This document shows, piece after piece, positions 19,966 through 28,438 of a stretch of 64,000 nucleotides of DNA; position 1 is the first letter of the stretch, and each line of letters opens with the position of its first letter. Under the pieces are notes generated by a model. That model was given only the letters and a program-made list of their open reading frames with translations, ran no database searches and was not told where the DNA came from. Both the position numbers and the translations under genes were made by a program. The stretch comes from Paracoccaceae bacterium (lineage in GTDB: Bacteria; Pseudomonadota; Alphaproteobacteria; Rhodobacterales; Rhodobacteraceae): assembly GCA_958296035.1 (NCBI GenBank), contig OY282431.1, positions 3,270,037 through 3,334,036 of the forward strand. Direction: 5' to 3'.

Positions 19966-20631
19966 TCATCGAAGAATGATCCTATTCAGGTAGTTTTCGA
20001 CCATGCGCACCAGCTGCGCGGAAACAAGACTCATGACGAGAAAGAAGATTCCTGCAATCGTGACTGCTTCAGTGAAGCGGTAGTACTCCGAACCAATGAC
20101 CTTTGACGCATGCATGATTTCTCCGACCGCAACGAAAGAGAGCAGCGGCGTCTCCTTGAAGATAGCAATAAGGTAATTGCCAAGTGCGGGAATGATGGGA
20201 GGAAGTGACTGCGGAACAATGATTCTCGTGAAAGTGCGCAACGGCGAAAGATTAAGTGCCCTGGCTGCCTCCCATTGCCCGGCCGGTACGGCTTGCAGAC
20301 CGGCACGGTACACTTCGGCACACAGGGTCGAATTGTATAGCGCGATGGCCAGAATCCCCGTCGTAAGTGGTGGAAGTGTAATGCCGACCTCCGGCAGTAC
20401 GAAGAACAGGAAGAAGATCTGGACCAACAAGGGCGTGGCACGGATCAACTCCATGAATTCAGTAACAGGCACCGATATGATACGATTTCTCGAGGTCTTG
20501 AGGACCATCAGGATCAAACCACCGACGAGTGCCAACAGGAAGGACGCGACAGTTGCGTAAACTGTTATGCCGGCAGCTTCCCACAAACGTGGCAGAACGA
20601 CCTCAAACGTAAAATCCCAGCGCCAGTCCAT
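19966..20631 (-). CDS. Polar amino acid ABC permease, EhuD-like
   Basis: A 221-residue HisM/GlnP-type permease with about five membrane helices. The EAA motif reads EAARALNLSPLRTFTRIIVPQSLPP. It is very like EhuD of the ectoine/hydroxyectoine importer (MDWRWDFTFEVVLPRLW start, ATPLLVQIFFLFF). It starts 3 bases after the preceding permease stop. Together they form the channel; the binding protein is at 23470. I assign it to the Ehu-like group but not firmly to ectoine. Confidence 0.87.
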   Translation of the reverse strand: MDWRWDFTFEVVLPRLWEAAGITVYATVASFLLALVGGLILMVLKTSRNRIISVPVTEFMELIRATPLLVQIFFLFFVLPEVGITLPPLTTGILAIALYNSTLCAEVYRAGLQAVPAGQWEAARALNLSPLRTFTRIIVPQSLPPIIPALGNYLIAIFKETPLLSFVAVGEIMHASKVIGSEYYRFTEAVTIAGIFFLVMSLVSAQLVRMVENYLNRIILR

Positions 20632-20634
20632 CGG

Positions 20635-21360
20635 TCACACCCTCCGCTGCAGGTGTCGGGTAAACCTGTCCTCGAGTGCGCTGCCACCGATGCGGATGAA
20701 CTGGGCGATGCAATAATAGAGCATGACCGTGATAGCGAAGATTTCCATCGTCCGGTAGTAGAGCTGATTCTGCTGGACCGCTGCGTAGGTTATGTCGACC
20801 AGCGTCACTGCCGACACCAGGGCGGTTGCCTTGACCAATTCGATGGTCAGGTTGATCATGCCCGGCGTCATGACCATGATGGCCTGGGGAATCACGATAC
20901 GGGTCAGGCGCTTCCACTCGGACAGATTCAACGCAATTGCCGCCTCGACCTGTCCCCTTGGCACAGCCAGAAGCGCACCGCGGACGATTTCTGCACCATA
21001 AGCTCCGAAGTTTAGACCTACACCGAGGACGCCGGCGGCCATTGGCGAAAGCACGATACCGAATTCAGGAAGCACAAAATACAGCCAGAACAGCTGCACA
21101 AGCAGCGACGTGCCGCGGAAGACTTCGATATAGGCGATTGCTGTCCAGCGGATGACCAGGATTTGGCTGTCCTTGGCGATGCCTGCAACAAAGGACATGA
21201 CCACAAACAGCACGGCTGCCAGTACGGAGACCTGTACCGTCACAACAGCACCCCGCAGCATCGCCGGCAGGAAAATTCTCATTTCCGAAAAGGTTGCCAG
21301 AACCAGGCCGACAAGAAATGCAATCAGGGCAACCAGAGCTACGATTCGGTGCGTCATCAA
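20635..21360 (-). CDS. Polar amino acid ABC permease, EhuC-like
   Basis: A 241-residue permease of the HisM family with the EAA motif EAAIALNLSEWKRLTRIVIPQA and the substrate-gate region FRGTSLLVQLFWLYFVLPEFG. It resembles EhuC. It lies 75 bases downstream of the sulfatase gene, which separates it from the binding protein gene. No ATPase gene is adjacent, so it must borrow one encoded elsewhere or the cluster is incomplete. Confidence 0.87.
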   Translation of the reverse strand: MMTHRIVALVALIAFLVGLVLATFSEMRIFLPAMLRGAVVTVQVSVLAAVLFVVMSFVAGIAKDSQILVIRWTAIAYIEVFRGTSLLVQLFWLYFVLPEFGIVLSPMAAGVLGVGLNFGAYGAEIVRGALLAVPRGQVEAAIALNLSEWKRLTRIVIPQAIMVMTPGMINLTIELVKATALVSAVTLVDITYAAVQQNQLYYRTMEIFAITVMLYYCIAQFIRIGGSALEDRFTRHLQRRV

Positions 21361-21435
21361 GTCAGTCTCCCTTGCGAATAACCGGGCACCCCTGCACGTG
21401 CAGACGATTGGCGGCGAGGCGCCATTTCACGTCGG

Positions 21436-22989
21436 TCAGGATTCGGACCGATAGCGCAGCCGCTCGACGCCCTCATAGTTCCAGGCGTTGTAGGATTTTC
21501 CTCGCCGCAGATAGCGTCCGCCTGTTGAAGTATGCGGGTTGTCGTCCCACGAAAATACCCTGCCCTGCTCAAGTGCCTGACGTACAAACAGTCTTGTCTT
21601 CTGACTCCTGACAATCTTTTCACGGAGTGCGACTAGATCTCCCCAGGTTTCATCGGCCAGAAAGCGAAGGTGAGCTTCATGTTCGCTGACAATGTTCTGG
21701 CCAGCGAGATTCGCAAGTTCGAAAGGGTCCTGTTCGAGATCGAACAGGAGCGGGGGAACGGAGGCCGAATAGATGTACTTGTGGGGGCCATGCTTGACCA
21801 TCATGACTGGCTCCACCACGCCTTCGCAGGTCATCTCGCTGAATACTGTATCGGGCCATTCCAGGGCTTGACCCTTGGCCAGTGCCAGAAAGCTGTTTCC
21901 GGCCATGGGAATAGCCGGTTTCAGTGAGCGCGCGGGACCGGCGATGTCCACGAGTGTAGGCAAGAGATCGATTAGCGACACATTTCCCGATACGCGTCTC
22001 GCTTCAAGCCCGGGCCCCGTCAGGATGAGGGGGATTCTCACGGCATTCTGAAAGAACACTTTCTTGAACCACATTCCGCGCTCACCGAGCATGTCGCCAT
22101 GATCCGAGGTCAGCACAATGATTGTCCCGTTCCGCAGACCCGTTTCGTCCAGCGTGTTCAGAAGGCGCCCAATCATGTCGTCGATATAGGACATCGAACC
22201 GAAATAGGCCCGGCGGGCATTACGAACCAGTTCATCGGTTATGCCGGGGGCGTCAAGATTGTAGTGGCGGTAGATTCTCCGGCTGTGGCTGTCGAGATGT
22301 TTGTCCTCGAATCGACCGACATGGGGAAGTTGCACCTCGTCATCCGAATATCGATTCCAGTGCTCCTGTCGGCACAGGTATGGTTCGTGTGGATGCGTGA
22401 AAGAAATGGTCAGGAAGAATTCTCGTTGGTCTTCGCTTCTGGCCAGGTCGAATAGTTTCTGCTCGGCGTTAAACCCGACTTCTTCGTCATAATCCATTTG
22501 AACGGTGCGCGGCACCGGTCCTGCCTCGACCAGCGCCTGTCGCGCATCGGAGGCAAAATCATCGTCCTCTCCATCCCATTGTGGCATGGTCAGAAAGTCG
22601 GCGGAGTAGATTTCGGGGGTCAGTCTTTCCTCGTATCCGTGCAATTGATCCGGCCCGATAAAGTGCATCTTGCCGCACAGTGTCGTCTTGTAACCGAGAT
22701 AACGAAGGTAGTGAGCAATGGTTGGAATTGACGCCCTGAACTCCGCTGCATTGTCATAGCACTCGATCTTGCTGGCGAGCTGGCCACTCATCATCGAAAA
22801 CCGGGATGGCGCGCACACCGGGAAATTTGTGTAGGCGTTATCGAAGACCACTCCCTGATCTGCCAGACCCTGGATGTGCGGAGTCTTCGCAACCCTGCCA
22901 CCATAGACGGAAAGGGCTGAGGCTGCCTGCTGGTCGATCATCATCAGGATTATGTTCGGGCGCCGTGACCCTCCTGACAGATGTTCCAT
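21436..22989 (-). CDS. betC: Sulfatase, choline-sulfatase type
   Basis: A 517-residue type I sulfatase. The N-terminus PNIILMMIDQ carries metal-binding Asp; PVCAPSRFSMMSGQ holds the C-x-P-S-R sequence whose Cys becomes formylglycine. TTLCGKMHFIGPDQLHGYEERLT and LTSDHGDMLGERGMWFKK closely follow choline-sulfatase BetC, including the DQLHGFEERL stretch. BetC cleaves choline-O-sulfate to choline and sulfate in the cytoplasm. Neighbouring zwitterion-type transport genes and a choline-dehydrogenase-like GMC enzyme 5.4 kb away fit. The C-terminal SWDDNPHTSTGGRYLRRG is also BetC-like. Substrate is inferred from similarity. Confidence 0.85.
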   Translation of the reverse strand: MEHLSGGSRRPNIILMMIDQQAASALSVYGGRVAKTPHIQGLADQGVVFDNAYTNFPVCAPSRFSMMSGQLASKIECYDNAAEFRASIPTIAHYLRYLGYKTTLCGKMHFIGPDQLHGYEERLTPEIYSADFLTMPQWDGEDDDFASDARQALVEAGPVPRTVQMDYDEEVGFNAEQKLFDLARSEDQREFFLTISFTHPHEPYLCRQEHWNRYSDDEVQLPHVGRFEDKHLDSHSRRIYRHYNLDAPGITDELVRNARRAYFGSMSYIDDMIGRLLNTLDETGLRNGTIIVLTSDHGDMLGERGMWFKKVFFQNAVRIPLILTGPGLEARRVSGNVSLIDLLPTLVDIAGPARSLKPAIPMAGNSFLALAKGQALEWPDTVFSEMTCEGVVEPVMMVKHGPHKYIYSASVPPLLFDLEQDPFELANLAGQNIVSEHEAHLRFLADETWGDLVALREKIVRSQKTRLFVRQALEQGRVFSWDDNPHTSTGGRYLRRGKSYNAWNYEGVERLRYRSES

Positions 22990-23469
22990 TAGCTCAACCT
23001 CGGGTGATGTGCGGCAATCTACCGATCAGTGCAGGAACGGAAGCATGTCCGGGAATGACGGGGCGCCTCTAACCTTGTGATTCTCCTGCTTCCCGTGAAA
23101 ACCATTTCCCTGAATGGTTGCAGAAAATTCCTGCGCAAGCAAGGGACTTCAGTGCGGCCGCCGCATTCGGCATTTGCCTGTGAAGCAGCATGGCCCCGAC
23201 AGCAGGCATTGCATCAAGCCGGACGGACCAAATTCCTGAATGGCGAGATCAGCAACTGCCCGACCGCGGCGACCATTTTCAGGATTTCCGGAAACTGCCG
23301 AAAGACGCGCGGCCCCGGCCTGAGGCCCGGGGTGCACGCTCGGGGTTTGACCACCAGTGGTTTACGGCATCCGTCCCGATGAATCAGGTATGATCCCGGG
23401 CAGTCAACGCAGTGTTTACAGCCTGGCCCGGTAGAGCCAGGCTGCTGCGTACGGATTCGAAGCGTGAAG
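22990..23469. other. Gene-free stretch with hairpin 23420-23443
   Basis: Spacer between binding-protein and sulfatase genes. It holds one perfect 8-bp stem (AGCCTGGC 23420-23427 / GCCAGGCT 23436-23443), 27 bases after the binding-protein stop on minus. There is no T-tract, so it may be an mRNA-stabilising intercistronic hairpin that keeps binding-protein levels high. Confidence 0.45.
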
Positions 23470-24318
23470 TCAGCCTTCACACAGCTCGGCAGTATTCTGT
23501 TCGGGAAGCTCGTCAGCAAACATGCCGTGTTTCTCGAAAATCGCCAGATGCTCCGGCGTGCCGACGAATGCTGTCAATTCGGCGTCAAAGGCGTCGACAA
23601 AGGCGCCGTCATCCTTGCGAAACGCGAAAGCACCGTGCGGCGTGGCTTTCCTGCCGGCTACTTCGGAAAACGGTGATACCATTTCGAGATCCTGTTCCGG
23701 TACACCCTTCACCAGTTCGCGGCTGCCCGGAACCGACAGCGCATAAACCTGAGCCCTGTCGGCGCGCAATGCCGCGATGGCCGTGGGATTGTCAGGTATC
23801 TGCATCGTCTTGTCGCTCGCAATACCCGATTCCTCTGCATAGCCGGCTTGTGCAGAACCTGAAATCACTGCCAGTGTCAGTCCCATTTCTGCGACTGAAT
23901 CGTAGTCGGCAACGCCGTGGGGATTGCCCTTCAGGACAATGAGAGTCTGCTTGATGCCAAAGGTCGGTTCCGAAAAGCGAACTTCCTGGCACCGCTTCGG
24001 TGTGACGAACATGCCTGCCGCAACCACATCAAATCGATTGGACTTGACTCCTGGAATCAGTGCGCCCCAGTCGATTGCCTTGGCATCGGCGATCTTGCCG
24101 CCCAACCTGCCTAGCACCGCATCAAGCGTGTCGACATCGGTCCCTGTCAGCACACCGTTCTCGTCAACATATGCATATGGCTTGAAATTGTAGAATGCTA
24201 CGTTCAGGCCATCTCCCCTGGCCTTGTCCAGCAACCCTTCTGCCTGGGCAGGCAAGCCGATGGCCATCAAGCCCACAATGCCCAAAGCCAAGAGCTTCTT
24301 CGTCCATCCAATAATCAT
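23470..24318 (-). CDS. Polar amino acid/ectoine-type binding protein, EhuB-like
   Basis: A 282-residue periplasmic binding protein (SBP family 3). The start chosen is ATG 24318 with AGGGAG upstream; it opens a signal peptide (MIIGWTKKLLALGIVGLMAIG, cut after AQA). Mature features: LLDKARGDGLNVAFYNFKPYAY, SNRFDVVAAGMFVTPKRC, FAFRKDDGAFVDAFDAELTAFVG, and C-terminal LPEQNTAELCEG. These follow EhuB, the ectoine/hydroxyectoine receptor, closely in layout. Two cysteines (MFVTPKRC and AELC) are placed as in EhuB. Ligand may be ectoine or another compact zwitterion. Confidence 0.86.
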   Translation of the reverse strand: MIIGWTKKLLALGIVGLMAIGLPAQAEGLLDKARGDGLNVAFYNFKPYAYVDENGVLTGTDVDTLDAVLGRLGGKIADAKAIDWGALIPGVKSNRFDVVAAGMFVTPKRCQEVRFSEPTFGIKQTLIVLKGNPHGVADYDSVAEMGLTLAVISGSAQAGYAEESGIASDKTMQIPDNPTAIAALRADRAQVYALSVPGSRELVKGVPEQDLEMVSPFSEVAGRKATPHGAFAFRKDDGAFVDAFDAELTAFVGTPEHLAIFEKHGMFADELPEQNTAELCEG

Positions 24319-24410
24319 CCTGTAACTCCCTGTTCTTCTACATTGGCAGATAGCACGGCAGTGCGGGTCCGGAGACCACACAGAGCCTGTTCAATTGTCG
24401 GTCACCATTC

Positions 24411-25592
24411 TCATGCCTCAACCACGGGCACGTCCCACTGGGCGGCAGGTGCCGACAACAATTCGGGGTCACCCTCTGTCACCGCCCAGTTGTCTTCGGC
24501 GTTGATGAATCCGAGATGATTCGAAAAATTCGGATTGCAGGCAAAGGTATTGCCGGCCTCGAAGACAATATCCTCAAATGCCGCCAGCGACGGAAACTCG
24601 GTGGTTTCTATACCGATCCCATGTCCAACCCGTCCGACGCCGCTGGTCTGGAGACCGCGTTCATCAAGGTAGCTGTTGACCACGGCAATCACATCGGCGG
24701 GACGATTCCCGGCACGCAGCTGCTGATTGCAATCGTGGCGTAACTGCATCATCCAGCTGTAGAATTCGGCCAGCTCATCCGAGGGCGCGCCGACTGACGC
24801 AGTTCGAGCAACATCGGACCAGTACCCGCGGTAGGACATACCAACATCAAGTCCCAGCGTCTCTCCCTTCCGGATGACGCGATCGGTTGGCAAAAGGACA
24901 ATACCTTTTTCGTTGGCCCCCGACAGAACGCAAAGAAGCGAGATCTTTTCGGCTCCGCCTGCGATCAGGTTCTGTCGCAGGATCTGGGCAACCTGGTTCT
25001 CTGTCATTCCGGCATGCACCTTGGCGAACGTCTTTGACTGCGCTTCGGCATTTATCATGGCGGCACGGCGAATGTATTCAATCTCTTGCGGAGACTTGAC
25101 GTTTCGTACGGCAAGAATGATGTCGGCTGCATCGACGAACTCGGCCTCGGGCATGCCACGCATGATTTCGCAAAAGCCCTGGTGACTGATTCCCAGATAT
25201 TGCTCTCGACCCAATTCGCAACCTATCCTGGCTCGCGACAATCCGAGGTCCTTGAGCACCCCGGTTACGAACTCCGGATGACCAGTCAGCGCTCCGGTAG
25301 TCCTGATATCGGTAATGTATGAGGTTAACTCGACCTGGGCGATCTCGAACGGCATGGTAATCAGTGTCGGATCGCCGTCCTTGCGTAAAATGAACATGTA
25401 CGGTCGGATCTTGTCAACCGCGCATTGTTCCGACCGGTGACCCGTAAAGTACTGGTAGTTGAGCCGCTCTGTTACCAGCAAGGCGTCGAGAGCGCCGCCG
25501 GCCATATACGCCCGTGTACTACAATAACGAGCTTCAAACTCCTCCCGGGTAAAATCAGCGTAGGCCGGCGGCATGGTTTCCCGTGTTCTCAA
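24411..25592 (-). CDS. M24-family hydrolase (Xaa-Pro peptidase / ectoine hydrolase-like)
   Basis: A 393-residue pita-bread metalloenzyme. N-terminal creatinase-like domain to about residue 165, then the catalytic domain with the five metal ligands: two Asp in LDVGMSYRGYWSDVAR, His in GRVGHGIGIE, Glu in TTEFPS and Glu in NWAVTEGDPELLS. The TTG at 25592 has AAGGGG 5 bases upstream; ATG 25574 is the alternative start. M24 members include prolidases, creatinase and ectoine hydrolase (DoeA/EutD). Context (EhuB-like receptor and a DoeB-like deacylase divergently encoded) favours an amidohydrolase on a small amino compound rather than a peptidase. Confidence 0.85.
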   Translation of the reverse strand: MRTRETMPPAYADFTREEFEARYCSTRAYMAGGALDALLVTERLNYQYFTGHRSEQCAVDKIRPYMFILRKDGDPTLITMPFEIAQVELTSYITDIRTTGALTGHPEFVTGVLKDLGLSRARIGCELGREQYLGISHQGFCEIMRGMPEAEFVDAADIILAVRNVKSPQEIEYIRRAAMINAEAQSKTFAKVHAGMTENQVAQILRQNLIAGGAEKISLLCVLSGANEKGIVLLPTDRVIRKGETLGLDVGMSYRGYWSDVARTASVGAPSDELAEFYSWMMQLRHDCNQQLRAGNRPADVIAVVNSYLDERGLQTSGVGRVGHGIGIETTEFPSLAAFEDIVFEAGNTFACNPNFSNHLGFINAEDNWAVTEGDPELLSAPAAQWDVPVVEA

Positions 25593-25966
25593 TTGAACCC
25601 CTTTAATGCTATATAATATATTATGTATTTCAAGGGGCTAGTCCAGATTGTGTTTCACTTTTCTTGTTATCGACCGGATAACTGGCAGGCGTACTCTTGA
25701 ATATGGACCGGACAACTGGCTGCGCCCGGCAAACTGGCACAGCTACGGCTCCCGGTTTGATACGGGTGGAGGCAGCAAATTGACAATCGGGTCTTCATGC
25801 AGCGGAAGGTTTTGCTTGAATCCGTATTCCCTGACCATCAATCAGGTCGCATTCGGCGTAGCCAGGTTCTGCACCGCTGGCAGCCAGCCGACGGGAATTG
25901 TGGCTGCAAGGGCTTGCGGAATGGCCGAAGCAACAACTGTGATCATCCGGCATAATATAGGCAAGA
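25593..25966. promoter_or_regulatory. Divergent promoter region with AT-rich palindrome
   Basis: Spacer between the divergent M24 and aminotransferase genes. At 25613-25624 lies a perfect 12-bp palindrome (ATAATATATTAT) in a short AT island directly upstream of the M24 start. It is a candidate operator, perhaps for the GntR protein at 17490. Nothing else is recognisable in the remaining 340 bases. Confidence 0.35.
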
Positions 25967-27151
25967 ATGACTGAATTCAGGTTTGCACGTCGATCCGCGA
26001 TTCTCGGTAGCTCGGTATTTGATCATGCGCCCGGCACGATTTCACTGAACAGTGGCGCTGCCTACCCACCACTTTTGCCTGATGTTGTACGAGAGGCCGC
26101 CGCCGCGGTGGGCCAACACCGCGAGGAGGCCATGCAGTACGGTCCGTTGATGGGCCTGAATGAGATGCGCGACGAGATATGCCACTTTGTGGCCGCAGAT
26201 GGCGTGGTGGCGAAGCGTCACAATGTTCTGGTCACTTATGGTGCAAAGAATGCCTTTGACCTGGCATGCCGGGTATTTGTCGAACCCAATGACAGGATCA
26301 TCGTCACGCGTCCGACCTACATGACTGCCATACATATCATGCGCACGCATAATGTCCGTTTCCTTGATATCGGTCAGGATGAAGATGGGTTCTGCACGAG
26401 AGAGCTGGAGGCGAAACTCCGTCGCCTGGAAGCCAACGCCGAGCCCATGCCAAAACTGCTGTTCGATGTTCCAGACTTTCACAACCCAGTCGGCGTTACC
26501 ACCAGCCTGGCTCGGCGACAGGAAATGGTAGCGCTTGCGCAGCGATACAATTTCTTGATTTGTGAAGACGATCCCTATCGACGCATCCGTTTCGAGGGAG
26601 ATGCCATTCCCCCGATCAAGGCGCTCGACACGACCGGCCATGTAATTTCGCTTGGCACCGTCTCGAAGACGCTTGCGCCAGGGTTGCGGGTCGGATGGGC
26701 GATCGGTGATGCCGGGGTGGTTCGGCGCATGGCCATGCAGAAGGCCGACGGAGGCTCCAACACCTTTGCCCAACGCATTGTGGTTCAACTCATGCGCTCG
26801 AACAGGATCAGTCACCACATTTCCGAACTGACCGATCAAATGCGTCATCACCGCGACGTGATGATGGAGGCTCTGGCCGTACACATGCCAGAGGCGAAGG
26901 CGAAAGCGCCTCTTGGCGGTTATTTTCTCTGGGTTGAATTGCCCGAGGGTACCGATGCCGAACGTGTCGTTGAACTGGGTGTGTTCGAGGGTGTCGACGC
27001 CTCGGCCGGCCGTCTCAGCTTCCCGACCGACGACCCGGGCAATTTCTTGCGTCTCGCCTACAGCTTTGTCGGTGAAGACAAAATCAGGCGTGCCATTGCC
27101 AGACTTGGTGTGGCTTACAGAAGGTACAAACAAGCGGACAATCCTGCCTGA
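25967..27151 (+). CDS. PLP-dependent aminotransferase, class I/II (2-aminoadipate aminotransferase/MocR-like)
   Basis: A 394-residue fold-type I aminotransferase. DVPDFHNPVGVTTSLARR holds the conserved Asn-Pro of the cofactor site, ICEDDPYRRIRF the Asp/Tyr pair, and SLGTVSKTLAPGLRVGWAIG the Schiff-base Lys. C-terminal GGYFLWVELPEG is typical of the LysN/ARO8-like group. There is no N-terminal DNA-binding domain, so it is an enzyme and not a full MocR regulator. It is followed 23 bases later by the DoeB-like gene. It may transaminate the amine freed by that enzyme, analogous to the diaminobutyrate transaminase step in ectoine degradation (inference). Confidence 0.87.
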   Translation: MTEFRFARRSAILGSSVFDHAPGTISLNSGAAYPPLLPDVVREAAAAVGQHREEAMQYGPLMGLNEMRDEICHFVAADGVVAKRHNVLVTYGAKNAFDLACRVFVEPNDRIIVTRPTYMTAIHIMRTHNVRFLDIGQDEDGFCTRELEAKLRRLEANAEPMPKLLFDVPDFHNPVGVTTSLARRQEMVALAQRYNFLICEDDPYRRIRFEGDAIPPIKALDTTGHVISLGTVSKTLAPGLRVGWAIGDAGVVRRMAMQKADGGSNTFAQRIVVQLMRSNRISHHISELTDQMRHHRDVMMEALAVHMPEAKAKAPLGGYFLWVELPEGTDAERVVELGVFEGVDASAGRLSFPTDDPGNFLRLAYSFVGEDKIRRAIARLGVAYRRYKQADNPA

Positions 27152-27174
27152 ACCAGTAGCAAAGGAACACGACA

Positions 27175-28200
27175 ATGCCTTGCCCCAAAGTCAGCCTTGC
27201 GCCGTCCTGTGAAGTCGATTTCGACCAGGAGGGCAAACATCACGGCTATATCCGGATTCTGTTTTCGTCCGATCGTTCGGCTTATGGTTGGCTGCCCGTA
27301 CCGGTAATGTCGATTCGCAATGGTGCCGGCCCATGCGCCATCGTGATCGGTGCAAATCATGGCGACGAGTACGAAGGCGTTTCGGTCTGCAACGAGTTGT
27401 ACCAGTCGCTGCAACCCGCTGACATAATGGGCCAGATCATTTTCTTGCCGGCCGCCAATGCACCGGCATTTTATGCGGGTCGTCGAACCTCGCCGCTTGA
27501 CGGATCCGGGGAGGCCAATCTGAACCGACTGTTTCCCGGCAATCAATATGGTTCACCGACCGAAATGATTGCATGGTATATTTCCGCCCATCTTCTCGAT
27601 CGTGCCGACGCCATCTTCGATCTCCATTCAGCAGGAAAATCGATCGATCACCATCCATCCGTGAAGATCCGCCTGATGGGCGATGAGCAAAGGGATGCGT
27701 TGCAAATGAAGTTCCTTGAACTGTTCGGGGCACCTCTTGGCATCGTCGGTGACAGGGTTCATGAAACCACACTGTCCGGGGAGGCGCTTCCCAGAAACAT
27801 CATATACCTTTCAACCGAGTTGGGCGGCGGCGGCAAGATCCGGCCCTGGATCCGTGACTTTGCCTATAACGGCATGCGGCGATGCCTTCAGGCCCTCGGT
27901 GTTCTGCCGGCCGATCTCGACCTTCCCGACCCGGAGCATAATGTTCGCCTGATGGCCATGCAGACTGATGCAAATTACATCTACGCTTACAAGGATGGCA
28001 TGTTTGAGCCACGGGTCAACCTGGGGGATGAAGTCGAGGACGGACAGTTTGCCGGCTATATCTGGTCACTCAAGGAACCGTGGCTTGCACCCGACAAACT
28101 TCGTTTCAACAAGGGCGGGGTCGTGTTCTGCAAGCGTACTCCGGCCCTCTGTGAGGTCGGCGACACGTTGTTCTTCACATTGGGCGACTATTCAGTTTGA
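27175..28200 (+). CDS. Succinylglutamate desuccinylase/aspartoacylase family, DoeB-like deacylase
   Basis: A 341-residue zinc amidohydrolase of the M14-related AstE/AspA family. Zinc ligands are in ANHGDEYEG (His, Glu) and in IFDLHSAGKS (His); the catalytic Glu is in YLSTELGGGGKIRP. NLNRLFPGN is also diagnostic. The length, HGDEYEG, TELGGGG and the C-terminal beta domain (MFEPRVNLGDEVEDGQ) match DoeB/EutE, which deacetylates N-acetyl-diaminobutyrate in ectoine catabolism. The adjacent aminotransferase supports a deacylate-then-transaminate route, but the substrate may differ. Confidence 0.85.
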   Translation: MPCPKVSLAPSCEVDFDQEGKHHGYIRILFSSDRSAYGWLPVPVMSIRNGAGPCAIVIGANHGDEYEGVSVCNELYQSLQPADIMGQIIFLPAANAPAFYAGRRTSPLDGSGEANLNRLFPGNQYGSPTEMIAWYISAHLLDRADAIFDLHSAGKSIDHHPSVKIRLMGDEQRDALQMKFLELFGAPLGIVGDRVHETTLSGEALPRNIIYLSTELGGGGKIRPWIRDFAYNGMRRCLQALGVLPADLDLPDPEHNVRLMAMQTDANYIYAYKDGMFEPRVNLGDEVEDGQFAGYIWSLKEPWLAPDKLRFNKGGVVFCKRTPALCEVGDTLFFTLGDYSV

Positions 28201-28438
28201 CTCACATCGTCCAAATTGTGCTGGCAGTATGACAATGCATCGGGAGCGACACCTGCAAGTTACTGGCAATTGGCCGTCCGCTCGCAACCATCCCGGCGTC
28301 CGAACTGGATTGATCCCGAGCCGCCGGCCAGCAACATTACTGCCGTCTCCCAACTGATGCGGGTTCGCATTGTCTGGTCTAACGCGTCAGTCCGACTGGC
28401 GCTTTTGAAACGAGCTTCGTTGAAGACTGATCGGAATT

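Noticed and set aside
23420-23443. Hairpin considered as rho-independent terminator
   Set aside because: No T-run on minus; better described as an intercistronic stem.
26042-27175. 377-codon open frame on minus
   Set aside because: Antisense shadow of the aminotransferase gene, which has full cofactor motifs.
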